Source: a bacterium (GTDB lineage: Bacteria; Spirochaetota; UBA4802; UBA5550). From it: 25,240 bases of DNA. This document shows positions 12,685-20,279 of the stretch, piece after piece. The stretch spans positions 1 through 25,240 of the forward strand of contig JAAENB010000154.1 of assembly GCA_024224995.1 (NCBI GenBank). The letters run 5' to 3'. The translations under genes were made by a program, and so were the position numbers. The notes under the pieces are model-generated. The model was not told where the DNA came from. It made no database searches and saw only the letters and a list, made by a program, of their open reading frames with translations. Numbering within the stretch: the first letter of the stretch is position 1; the number at the start of each line of letters is the position of its first letter.

Positions 12685-15264
12685 ATGGATTCCAAGCTTA
12701 CACCGATGATGAAGCAATATATGGAAATCAAGCGCAAGCATCAAACTGAAATACTCTTTTTCAGAATGGGAGACTTTTATGAAATGTTCTTCGAGGACGC
12801 CCAAACAGCCTCAAAAATACTTGATATCGCGCTTACCTCACGGCAGAATGATGTTCCCATGTGCGGACTTCCCTATCATGCCGCGGATAACTACATCGCG
12901 CGTCTCATAAAAGCCGGAAAACGGGTAGCCATTTGCGAACAGCTGGAATCGGTCCCCTCATCCGGCACCATTGTTAAACGGGATGTTGTTCGAATAATGA
13001 CTCCCGGCACTGTTATTGAATCAAACCTGCTCCAGTCCGATGATAATAACTTTCTTGCCTCAATAATTATTGGTGATTCGGATATCGGCCTTGCGTTTGT
13101 GGATATTTCCACCGGCGACTTCTTCCTCTCGTCCATAGAAAAATCTCTTGAATTATTCAGGGGAGAAATCACCAAATTCAGTCCTACTGAGGTGGTCTTA
13201 AAAGAAGGCAGCGACCCCAATGATGATATTTTTACGGAATATATCAAAAACAGGAATATCCCCATATACCGGATCAATGAATGGCTGTATGATAGCGACT
13301 ATATGAAAGGACTTATTTGTGAAATATTTAATATCGTCAGTATCAAGGGCCTGGGGATTGATTCCCCTGTTGATATTATCAGTGCCGGGTCTATTCTGCA
13401 ATACCTCCAGGAGACCCAGAAACGAAGCTTTGACCATTTAAAGCACCCCAGGAAAATGGTTTCCACAGACCGGATGATCCTGGACGATGCCACTATCTCA
13501 AATCTCGAACTGGTGGAAAACCAGCAGGACCGTTCACGGAACCGTACCCTTTTTTCGGTTCTTAACTGTACGAAAACTCCTATGGGGCGAAGAACTCTTG
13601 AAAGAAATATCCTACAGCCTCTTCTTTCTATTGAAGAGCTTGAACACCGGCACGACATTATTCAGTACCTGTATGAATACCATGACCTCACTTCTGCGCT
13701 TCAAACCAGGCTTAAAGATATTCACGATATTGAACGGCTCATATCCCGTTTCTCCATTGGAAAAATATTTCCCAGAAATTTTATCGCGCTGAAACACTCT
13801 CTTGAAGCTTCCCTGGAAATCAAAGGAACCCTGAAAGAACAGCCCGGAGATAATTTTAAGCTGCTTGCCAAAAAGATTTCCGACATGAAACAACTGGTTA
13901 AACGAATCGACGCCGCAGTTTCCGATGAGCCCGCCCTTACTCCCGAACAGGGCCGGATTATTCAACCGGGATACAACCCGGAACTGGACAGGCTCTATGA
14001 ACTCAAAACCGACGCTAAAACCTGGATACTGAACTACCAGGAAGAAGAGAAAAAGCGCCTGGGGGCAACCAGCCTGAAGATCAAATACAATAAAATACTC
14101 AGCTATTATATTGAGATCAGCAAGGCACAGGCAGTAAATATCCCCGAGGACTATTACCGCAAGCAGACCCTGGTTAGCTCGGAACGGTTTACCACTGAAA
14201 AGCTGCAAAAATTTGAGGGCGACATTCTCTCTGCCTCGGATAAAATCGTTGTTCTGGAAAAAAAAGAGATCGAAAAACTGGTAAAAGACATTCTTCTTCG
14301 CCAAAAAGAACTCCAGGAACTTGCCGTGGTGATCGCGGAAATTGATATGTACGCTTCCCTTGCTGTTGCCGCTATTGAAAACCGCTTCACCCGGCCTTCA
14401 TTCAGCACGGTCAATAACACCCATATTCTCGACGGCAGGCATCCTGTTGTGGAAAAATATTACACCAAAGAAATCTTCATCCCCAATGATATCAACCTGG
14501 ACGATAAAGAAAATATTATTAAAATAATCACGGGCCCTAATATGTCGGGTAAATCGACCTATATTCGAATGGCCGCCATTATTCAGCTCATGGCTCAAAT
14601 CGGTTCTTTTGTTCCCGCGGAAAAAGCCGAACTTTCAATTGTGGACCGGATCTTCACCCGCATTGGCGCTTCAGACAATATTTCCCGGGGGGAATCCACG
14701 TTCCTGGTTGAAATGAACGAGACCGCCAATATTCTGAATAATGCTTCGGACCGGAGCCTTATTATTATGGATGAAGTCGGCCGCGGTACCAGCACCTATG
14801 ACGGCCTTTCCATTGCCTGGGCTGTGGTTGAATATATTTTACGCTATATTAAGGCCAAAACCCTTTTTGCCACCCATTACCATGAACTGACCCAGCTGGG
14901 CAGTAAAACCGGCATTGTTAATTATAATGTCCTGGTAAAGGAACACATGAGCGGTGTGGACTTTCTTCATAAAATGGTCAAAGGGGCCGCTGACAAATCC
15001 TACGGTATTCACGTGGCAAAACTGGCCGGCATTCCCAAACAAATAATCGGGAGAGCAGCCAAGATCCTGGATAAACACGAACGGAGTTCCAAAAGCGGCA
15101 AGAACTCTATCCCGAATCTTGAAGAACAGTCTTCGGAACAGCTGGAAATTTTTAACGCCGCAAACCATCTCGTTATCCAGGCCATCAGAAACATTGACCT
15201 TGATGAAGTCACGCCGATCAACGCGCTCAACGAACTGAGCAGGCTTAAAAAGCTGATTGATTAA
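12685..15264 (+). CDS. mutS: DNA mismatch repair protein MutS
   Basis: This 859-aa protein has the usual length and layout of bacterial MutS, which recognises base mismatches and recruits MutL. The mismatch-contact motif GDFYEMF is at residues 29-35 (Phe31 and Glu33 are the wedge residues). The connector, lever and clamp regions follow. The ABC-type ATPase domain has Walker A GPNMSGKST (617-625, Lys623), ISRGEST, Walker B DEVGRGTS (Asp696, Glu697) and the switch histidine in FATHYHEL. The C-terminus keeps the helical region ending in LSRLKKLID. The start ATG is preceded by GAGAGG 10 nt upstream. No mutL is visible nearby. The gene is divergent from the kinase operon and has an inverted-repeat element in its upstream region, which may influence expression. 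Confidence 0.98.
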   Translation: MDSKLTPMMKQYMEIKRKHQTEILFFRMGDFYEMFFEDAQTASKILDIALTSRQNDVPMCGLPYHAADNYIARLIKAGKRVAICEQLESVPSSGTIVKRDVVRIMTPGTVIESNLLQSDDNNFLASIIIGDSDIGLAFVDISTGDFFLSSIEKSLELFRGEITKFSPTEVVLKEGSDPNDDIFTEYIKNRNIPIYRINEWLYDSDYMKGLICEIFNIVSIKGLGIDSPVDIISAGSILQYLQETQKRSFDHLKHPRKMVSTDRMILDDATISNLELVENQQDRSRNRTLFSVLNCTKTPMGRRTLERNILQPLLSIEELEHRHDIIQYLYEYHDLTSALQTRLKDIHDIERLISRFSIGKIFPRNFIALKHSLEASLEIKGTLKEQPGDNFKLLAKKISDMKQLVKRIDAAVSDEPALTPEQGRIIQPGYNPELDRLYELKTDAKTWILNYQEEEKKRLGATSLKIKYNKILSYYIEISKAQAVNIPEDYYRKQTLVSSERFTTEKLQKFEGDILSASDKIVVLEKKEIEKLVKDILLRQKELQELAVVIAEIDMYASLAVAAIENRFTRPSFSTVNNTHILDGRHPVVEKYYTKEIFIPNDINLDDKENIIKIITGPNMSGKSTYIRMAAIIQLMAQIGSFVPAEKAELSIVDRIFTRIGASDNISRGESTFLVEMNETANILNNASDRSLIIMDEVGRGTSTYDGLSIAWAVVEYILRYIKAKTLFATHYHELTQLGSKTGIVNYNVLVKEHMSGVDFLHKMVKGAADKSYGIHVAKLAGIPKQIIGRAAKILDKHERSSKSGKNSIPNLEEQSSEQLEIFNAANHLVIQAIRNIDLDEVTPINALNELSRLKKLID

Positions 15265-15289
15265 TTAAGATACATACAAAAAAAATCAA

Positions 15290-15319
15290 TTGAAATTCCC
15301 GGTTAAATCATTGTATAAT
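15290..15319 (+). promoter_or_regulatory. Predicted promoter giving a leaderless kinase mRNA
   Basis: TTGAAA (15290-15295) and TATAAT (15314-15319) are separated by 18 bp. The last base of the -10 hexamer is only 6 bp before the A of the ATG at 15325, so transcription should begin at or within the start codon. No Shine-Dalgarno sequence is visible before this ATG, consistent with leaderless translation. Confidence 0.6.
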
Positions 15320-15324
15320 AAATA

Positions 15325-16989
15325 ATGAAAAACCGGGACAAAAACAGCGCCGTAAAAAGCACTCTTTCCATGTTCATCCCTCTTTTTACTCTTACTGCTG
15401 TAATAATTATATCTATTTACGCGATTCATCTGAATGTGCAGCAGAATTACCGGCTGCCTCTTGTTGGAATTCTTATTGCTGTTATCGGAATTGCCGCGGG
15501 ATATTTTTCATGGAAGTTCTCCAAAGCAACGATTTCCCGGCAGCAGGCGGAACTGGAGCTGCGTGAGAATGAAGAACTGCTGCGCAGCATTACGTCCGGA
15601 GCGCCTATTGTTCTTTTCGCTTTTGACAAAGACGGCACCTTTTCGTTCTCCGACGGCAAAGGACTCGAAGCGCTGGGTCTCAAACCGGGCCAGGTGGTTG
15701 GCAGTTCGGTTTTTGAGATGTACCGGGATTATCCGGAGATACTCCGGGACTGCAAAAAAGCCATTTCCGGCATCGAAGTCCGATCTCTTATTGAGCTTGA
15801 GGGACTCTATTTTACCACGCTCTTTTCACCGTTTAAGGACAGTTCCGGCACCCTTAAAATGGTAATCGGGGTTTCCACGAATATTACCGAACTCATTCTG
15901 GCAGAAAAGGAACTGAAAAAATCAAAAGAAGAGGCTGAACAGGCAAACCGGGCCAAAAGTGAATTCCTGGCTAATATGAGCCATGAGATCCGGACTCCTC
16001 TTAATTCGGTTATCGGGTTTAGTGAACACCTGGGAACGCTCATCTCAGACGAGCTGCATCAAGGCTATCTCGACTCCATTACCATTGCAGGCAAAACCCT
16101 GCTGACACTTCTCAATGATGTTCTTGACCTGGCTAAAATAGAAGCAGGTATGCTCGACATTCAATACACCGAAATTGACCTGGTTAAGCTGTTCAAAGAA
16201 ATTGAGCAGGTCTTCAGCCGAAAAATAACGAAAAAGGGTCTTGATTATATTGTTGATATCGATAAAAATTTTCCTTTAACTGCCAAACTCGATGAGATCA
16301 GGCTGAGACAGGTTTTATTTAACCTGGTCGGCAATGCGGTCAAATTTACCGATCATGGGCATGTAAAAATATCAGCGAAAAAAACAGACTCGAAAAATAA
16401 TACCGCGGATATTATTTTTACCGTGGAAGACAGCGGTATTGGTATCCCTGCGGATAAATATGATGATATCTTTAAATCCCTGCAGCTGAAAACCACCCGG
16501 GGCGGGAGGGGGCTGGGGCTCTCTATCTCCTATAAACTGGTTAAAATTATGAACGGAGAAATTCTTCTTTCGAGCAGCTTTGGTTCCGGTACCACTTTTA
16601 CTATTCTACTCCATGATGTTGAGATTGGATACAATGAATACGAAGCAGGAGTAAAAACAGTTCAACCGGAAGAAACCGACTATCACGCCCAGCTTGCCGA
16701 TCCTGCCATGAGATCAATTAAGGGGCTTGGAGAGTTGAATCAAACCCTGCGGGAATCTATTTTGCCGGAGCTCAATAGACAGCAAAAAGGTATTATTGTT
16801 AATGATATGGAAGAATTCTCCCTTGCAGTCATGGCGCTGGGGAAAAAACATGAGGCTCAAATTTTGATTAGTTTTTGCGATAAACTCAACGGGTATATCC
16901 GGAGTTTTGATATTACGAATATCAAAAAAGCCGTTAATGAATTTTTTATCCTGGCAGAGGAGTTAAGGCGCTTGGAAGAGAAAGAGTAA
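15325..16989 (+). CDS. Membrane-anchored PAS-domain sensor histidine kinase
   Basis: This is a 554-aa sensor kinase. Two transmembrane helices (about 12-34 and 44-63) are separated by only about 10 residues, so there is essentially no periplasmic sensor. Sensing is probably through the cytoplasmic PAS domain (about 83-192, ending GVSTNITEL). A short coiled coil leads to HisKA with H220 (MSHEIRTPLN). The HATPase_c domain has N-box [10 protein letters not shown]1 box DSGIGI and G2 box GGRGLGLS; its F-box region is shortened compared with typical kinases. The last about 90 residues are a predicted all-helical extension with no recognisable receiver or HPt motif. No response regulator lies next to it. 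It sits 60 bp after mutS and has its own promoter. The signal and partner are unknown. Confidence 0.93.
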   Translation: MKNRDKNSAVKSTLSMFIPLFTLTAVIIISIYAIHLNVQQNYRLPLVGILIAVIGIAAGYFSWKFSKATISRQQAELELRENEELLRSITSGAPIVLFAFDKDGTFSFSDGKGLEALGLKPGQVVGSSVFEMYRDYPEILRDCKKAISGIEVRSLIELEGLYFTTLFSPFKDSSGTLKMVIGVSTNITELILAEKELKKSKEEAEQANRAKSEFLANMSHEIRTPLNSVIGFSEHLGTLISDELHQGYLDSITIAGKTLLTLLNDVLDLAKIEAGMLDIQYTEIDLVKLFKEIEQVFSRKITKKGLDYIVDIDKNFPLTAKLDEIRLRQVLFNLVGNAVKFTDHGHVKISAKKTDSKNNTADIIFTVEDSGIGIPADKYDDIFKSLQLKTTRGGRGLGLSISYKLVKIMNGEILLSSSFGSGTTFTILLHDVEIGYNEYEAGVKTVQPEETDYHAQLADPAMRSIKGLGELNQTLRESILPELNRQQKGIIVNDMEEFSLAVMALGKKHEAQILISFCDKLNGYIRSFDITNIKKAVNEFFILAEELRRLEEKE

Positions 16990-17014
16990 GTTCGAGGTTC
17001 GAGGTTCGAGGTTT
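16990..17014 (+). repeat. Tandem 7-bp repeat (GTTCGAG x3)
   Basis: Three consecutive GTTCGAG units followed by GTTTT begin immediately after the histidine-kinase stop codon. The same GTTCGAGGTTTT string recurs after the marR gene at about 21704, so this is probably a dispersed downstream repeat rather than part of the gene. Confidence 0.7.
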
Positions 17015-17020
17015 TCTGCC

Positions 17021-17056
17021 CCGGAGCGGTTTTGTACTCCGGAGCCGTTTTTCTTT
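17021..17056 (+). terminator. Possible rho-independent terminator after the histidine kinase
   Basis: CCGGAG (17021-17026) can pair with CTCCGG (17037-17042) across a 10-nt loop. A T-rich tract (GTTTTTCTTTT) follows a few bases later. The stem is short, so the call is tentative. Confidence 0.4.
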
Positions 17057-17092
17057 TACCTTGTCCCTTGCCCCTGTTTCCTCTTTTCCAAA

Positions 17093-17350
17093 CTACCGGA
17101 TCTTTTGCAAAAGGGTTCTCAAAGCCTGCATTTCATAACCGTAAAGACTCAGCTTAAACTGGTCCCGCTTATTGGGGATATCGGAGCGATAACGTTCTTC
17201 GCCCGATTCCGGGTCCAGCGGAAGGTTTAATATTATCTCCTTGAGCAATATTTCAAGGGTTTCTCTTTCATCCTCGTTCAGGGTCACTGAGCGGAGCCGA
17301 AGTGCCGTTTCCGGGATTAGTACCGGCAGGTTGTTTTGTTCTTGTGTCAT
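17093..17350 (-). CDS. Small protein of unknown function (85 aa)
   Basis: I do not recognise this family. The gene is supported by a strong ribosome-binding site: GGGAGGG about 6 nt before the ATG at 17350. The protein is acidic to neutral, probably helical in two parts (NEDERETLEILLKEIIL and GYEMQALRTLLQKI), with no transmembrane segment or signal peptide. One copy of a 24-bp repeat found three times in the window (17281-17304) lies inside the reading frame and supplies the residues around LRSVTL, so the repeat is either tolerated by or contributes to the protein. It is convergent with the upstream histidine kinase and divergent from the XRE regulator gene; no operon partner is visible. Confidence 0.7.
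   Translation of the reverse strand: MTQEQNNLPVLIPETALRLRSVTLNEDERETLEILLKEIILNLPLDPESGEERYRSDIPNKRDQFKLSLYGYEMQALRTLLQKIR
17281..17304 (+). repeat. 24-bp dispersed repeat, copy 1 (inside a coding region)
   Basis: The repeat starts GGGTCACTGAGCGGAGCC and ends GAAGTG. It is identical to the copies at 17393-17416 and 21094-21117. It is an imperfect palindrome (CACT...AGTG). This copy lies within the 85-aa gene. The motif resembles a widely seen short dispersed bacterial repeat, recalled from general knowledge. Confidence 0.9.
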
Positions 17351-17392
17351 GGGTTACCCTCCCTTTTGAAGTGTTGTTTTTCCAGCAACTCA

Positions 17393-17416
17393 GGGTCACT
17401 GAGCGGAGCCGAAGTG
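17393..17416 (+). repeat. 24-bp dispersed repeat, copy 2
   Basis: Identical over 24 bp to the copies at 17281-17304 and 21094-21117, same orientation. It is intergenic, 43 bp upstream of the 85-aa gene's start codon on the opposite strand, and is followed by a T-run. Confidence 0.9.
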
Positions 17417-17498
17417 TTTTTTGGTTGACAATTTCCCGGGAGAGTTGTTTTCTTAAAGGAGTGAATTTAAGATGGCTCTCCGTTAGGATTGTCCGGGG

Positions 17499-17534
17499 AA
17501 AGCCTTATCTCTTGCCGGAGATGGGCTTTTTTTA
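17499..17534 (+). terminator. Rho-independent terminator of a short intergenic transcript
   Basis: AAAGCC (17499-17504) pairs with GGCTTT (from 17524). The stem is extended by ATCTC/GAGAT around a TTGCCG loop and followed by seven T residues. No annotated gene ends here, so it must terminate a short upstream transcript or act as an attenuator. Confidence 0.55.
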
Positions 17535-17613
17535 TGTCGTTAAAACTAAACACAACTTAACACTACAGGTTCATATTTCAAGCATTTTTTCAACACATAC
17601 AACAAAAAATTGC

Positions 17614-17642
17614 TTGTTAATCACATAAAAAATGAGTATAAT
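17614..17642 (+). promoter_or_regulatory. Predicted sigma70 promoter of the XRE regulator
   Basis: TTGTTA (17614-17619) and TATAAT (17637-17642) are separated by an ideal 17 bp. Initiation near 17649 would leave a leader of about 28 nt before the ATG at 17677, with a weak GGGA ribosome-binding motif. Confidence 0.6.
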
Positions 17643-17676
17643 TCACACCAACCTGTAAGCAAACCGGGATCTTTAT

Positions 17677-18024
17677 ATGCAGTTAAATGAAAAAATAAAA
17701 CTTTTAAGAAAAAACAAAGGTCTGTCACAGGAAAAATTAGGTGCTTTAATCGGTATCCATCTTAATCATGTTAACAGGCTGGAGAATGGACATTCTCAAC
17801 CGTCCATTGACGTTGTTAAGAAATTGATGACTGCATTTGAAGTTTCTGCTGATTATCTTCTTTCCGATGGGGATGACGATATTTCCGCTTCCCTGGTTGG
17901 CGATAAAGAACTGCTGCGATTGTTTGAAGAGGTTTCTAATTTGAATGATGAGGATAAGCAGTTTGTTGTTAAGATGATAAAGATGGGGATTAATAACAGC
18001 AAGATAAAAGAGATGTCTGTTTAG
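17677..18024 (+). CDS. XRE-family helix-turn-helix regulator (115 aa)
   Basis: The N-terminal about 65 residues form a Cro/CI-type HTH_3 domain: KIKLLRKNKGLSQEKLGAL is the first part and IHLNHVNRLENGHSQPS carries the recognition helix, ending VSADYLLSDG. The C-terminal about 45 residues are predicted helical (ELLRLFEEVSNLNDEDKQFV) and may dimerise. It is likely a DNA-binding repressor of the type often found singly or in mobile regions. A consensus promoter precedes it, and a long palindromic hairpin begins 15 bp after its stop. No toxin or restriction gene lies next to it, so its targets cannot be named. Confidence 0.9.
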   Translation: MQLNEKIKLLRKNKGLSQEKLGALIGIHLNHVNRLENGHSQPSIDVVKKLMTAFEVSADYLLSDGDDDISASLVGDKELLRLFEEVSNLNDEDKQFVVKMIKMGINNSKIKEMSV

Positions 18025-18038
18025 GGAAGAGTCATTTC

Positions 18039-18108
18039 CCAACATCGTCTTGTTTTTTGTAGGGTAGAGGCATGCCTCTACCCTACAAAAAGACAGGACG
18101 ATGTTGGA
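18039..18108. repeat. Large palindromic hairpin (about 70 bp) with a perfect core
   Basis: The core, from the T run at 18053 to the A run at 18091, is a perfect inverted repeat centred on GCATGC (half-site GTAGGGTAGAGGCAT). The hairpin extends outward imperfectly to AACATCGTC (18041) and GACGATGTT (18097). It lies just after the XRE stop codon and could serve as a bidirectional terminator, but its design matches a dispersed palindromic repeat. Confidence 0.8.
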
Positions 18109-18148
18109 GGAGTCTGCCCCGGGTGGGTTGTGCGTTCCAGGGGGCGTG

Positions 18149-18187
18149 TTTTAGAGACGTTGCGTGCAACGTCTTTACGGGCTTGTT
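18149..18187 (+). repeat. Dispersed palindromic repeat, copy A
   Basis: The core AGACGTTGC-GT-GCAACGTCT is a 9-bp-arm inverted repeat. The core and its right flank (TTTACGGGCTTGTT) recur almost identically in the opposite orientation at 20954-20994. Confidence 0.8.
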
Positions 18188-18278
18188 GCTGCGAAGGTAT
18201 TCAAGGGATTTAAGACAGGTCTGGATTCCTTCGTGGAGTGGACTCCGGGTGGAGAAGTTCAAACCTGAGCCTGCACCT

Positions 18279-18308
18279 TGAAAGCGACGTTACGTAACGT
18301 CGCTTTCA
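18279..18308. repeat. Perfect 30-bp palindrome
   Basis: The two 15-bp halves (TGAAAGCGACGTTAC and its exact complement) meet with no spacer at 18293/18294. It would form a loopless cruciform or hairpin. It shares the GACGTT half-site with the 18149 and 20954 repeats. Confidence 0.85.
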
Positions 18309-18451
18309 GAAAGAGTCCTCGACAGATTCTCCCCTGAACCCGTACGGAAAAGGGGCTTCGGTACAACCAGAGTTTCTTCAATATTTTTTCCCGGTGTCAC
18401 AGGGACAGTTCTTTGCAGTCTTTTGGGAGATGAAAAAAACCTTGAACTTTT

Positions 18452-20012
18452 TTAAGACGAGAATTTTTTGAAATGTTCCAGGTTCTCTCGGGAGGTTTCC
18501 AGGTCTGGATGCCCGTTGGGGAATTTTTTCTCCAGGATACTGACTGCTTTTTTGCTATATTCTATTGCGCTTTTATAATCTTTTTTATCAAAAAAAAACC
18601 AAGCCCGTAATCGTTGAACCCTTTCAGCTTCGCTCTTGAAGTAACCGCCACTTTCAGGGGAAGCGCCTTAATAATATCCAGATCCGTATCATCCTCATTA
18701 TCAACATTATCAAAAATCAGCAGGGAGTTTTTGGGAAGAGATTGCAGGAAGTCGATAATCTTATTATAAATAATATCATATGTGTCACTATCAGCAATAT
18801 CGATAAGAGACTTTTTAAAATTACTCACAATGGAATCTTTAATCCCTGAATAATAATTAACCCAGCCAACATACTCATACGATTCAAGATGCTTCCAGAA
18901 ATACCGCTTGCAAAGCTCAGTCTTGCCAATCCCGCCAATGCCGTTAACCAGCAGCACCAGCCCTTCGGAACCGATAAGTTTCTCAAACGCGGCAAGATCC
19001 TTTTCACGCCCAACCAGTTTGATATTTTTTGACGGAAGTTTAGTTAAAAATTTATTATCCGGAGCAGTGCTCTCGCTTTCAACCGGAGTGTCCTCTGACC
19101 CCGAACCATCTCCCCACGGTTCCAGGGGCAAAGAGAAATCAATAAAATTATCATTCTTAGCCAGGGGATCGGGCTGGAATTCCAGAATATCATCATTCCA
19201 CACACGGGGATAGAGCCTCACCATGAGTTCCCGCGAGTCCCCTGCCCCGGCAACCTCAATGGAAATAACATTATACCTGGGCTTCCAGCCGGATTCTCTC
19301 CGGTCTGGGTGAACAGCACCGGAAAAGATCCTGAGTGTGTCATTTGAATTATTAAAACTAACCTGTTCAACAGACTGTGCATGCTCATGTCCAAAGAGCT
19401 GGATCCTGGCCCTGAGGTTCAATCTTTTGCTAACCGTCTTACTGTCCAGAAGCCATCCCATAGGATGATGACACAGGGTCAAATAGGCGACGCCATCTTC
19501 TTTGTGAAGCTGAACCTGGGCTTCACCCAGGATGAGTTTGTTTTCCTTATCGTTGTCACTCCCATCGGAAATAATTGTAGAAGTAAGTCCGTGAAGCCTG
19601 AGAGTTGACCCGTCGCTTAGAGGAAAATCCTTTTGCCAGAAAGGTTTTTTCGGTGTAACCTTGCACTTATATTTTGCGGCAAATTTACTGTATTGCTTCA
19701 TGGGATCAAATAATATCTTTGAATATGTATCGTCCTGCAAAATCTCAACAAGTTCGGAATCCAGGTTAGGCGGGTCTGTCTTACGAAGCGTTTCATGAAC
19801 ATGCTTTAGAGCTTTGCTTTTATTAACAATGTTACGGTCAACATCATGGTTCCCCGGAGTTATCCAAACACTTTTCTTATCGCAGCCTGCGAGCTCGCAA
19901 AGTGAATCGAGCCATTCTCCACCTGTTTTCTCAAGTCAAGGTTGATATCGAACGTATCTCCACTTTTCTTTGTAAAATGAATATCGGATAGATGAATGAA
20001 GGTTAATGGCAT
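18452..20012 (-). pseudogene. Decayed metallophosphoesterase-NB-ARC-TPR (STAND-type) gene
   Basis: The reading frame starts at ATG 20012 with a calcineurin-like phosphoesterase N-terminus (MPLTFIHLSDIHF, DxH motif) but hits TAA at 19860-19862 after 50 codons. From about 19941 a second frame continues the same family: ITPGNHDVDRN, CHHP and FGHEH metal-binding motifs. It then has an NB-ARC NTPase (VGREKDL, P-loop GIGGIGKTEL, Walker B SLLIFDNVD, TSRAKLKG). This frame stops at 18562. A third frame, running from about 18589 to TAA 18452, encodes one terminal TPR-like unit (YKSAIEYSKKAVSILEKKF). The GD-x-x-D phosphoesterase segment and most of the winged-helix and TPR region are missing, so the product cannot be complete. 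Intact relatives would be a phosphoesterase effector fused to a STAND switch and TPR sensor, an architecture linked to conflict or signalling systems (inference). Confidence 0.8.
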
Positions 20013-20279
20013 GGCTTTATCCCGGAGTCGATTTTAGATACTACTCATTTAAGAAGTATACCAGGAAGAAAGTCAAGAGGAAAACTCTATTTTTGCGCTA
20101 TATCGTCCGGGATTTTACATAATTTAGGTCACCGGAGCTCGTTTATGTTTGCCCCCACCTCGCCGAACTTCTACCCACATTTTGTGGGTTCTGCCCCGTC
20201 TTCAGACACAACGGTTCCTTCCCCATCCCTTGGGCGTGCGGTTTTTTTTAAACAAAACGTTTTATGGATGAATATGCTC
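20013..20279. other. Intergenic region downstream of the RHH gene, no gene seen
   Basis: No supported gene. A short perfect hairpin (ACCCACA-TTT-TGTGGGT, about 20171-20189) and GC-rich sequence precede a T-run near 20241. The upstream side of the phosphoesterase pseudogene shows only a weak TTGACT without a good -10. Confidence 0.4.

Larger units (their letters stand above)
17351..17676. other. Intergenic region with repeat copy 2, a hairpin terminator and the XRE promoter
   Basis: This 326-bp gap contains one repeat copy (17393-17416) and a TTGACA at 17425-17430 with only a poor -10 17 bp later. A strong AAAGGAG ribosome-binding motif at 17455 precedes a GTG (17461) or a four-codon ATG frame (17472, M-A-L-R-stop). 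A hairpin terminator follows at 17499-17534, then the promoter of the XRE gene. No convincing protein gene is present. It may encode a short RNA or leader transcript. Confidence 0.5.
18025..18451. other. 427-bp gene-free, palindrome-rich spacer
   Basis: No credible gene is seen here. The region contains three different strong palindromes (centred near 18072, 18165 and 18294) separated by GC-rich sequence, then an AT-rich stretch leading into the end of the decayed phosphoesterase gene. The short frames across it are produced by the repeats. Confidence 0.6.

Noticed and set aside
17302..17628. 108-codon plus-strand reading frame between the 85-aa gene and the XRE gene
   Set aside because: It overlaps the 5' end of a better-supported gene, passes through a repeat copy and a strong terminator hairpin, and has unlikely composition. 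A shorter GTG start at 17461 has a good ribosome-binding site but the terminator argues against it.
18072..18281. 69-codon plus-strand reading frame
   Set aside because: It starts inside the large palindrome, crosses another palindrome, has no ribosome-binding site and shows no protein-like pattern.
18400..18440. Possible IS-end remnant (motif around GTCACAGGGACAG)
   Set aside because: The string looks like a common repeat fragment, but no second copy, transposase remnant or terminal inverted repeat could be seen in the window.
20171..20189. ACCCACA/TGTGGGT hairpin as a terminator for the RHH gene
   Set aside because: The stem is short, no T-run follows on the minus strand, and it is about 90 bp beyond the stop codon. 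Kept only as a note in the intergenic entry.
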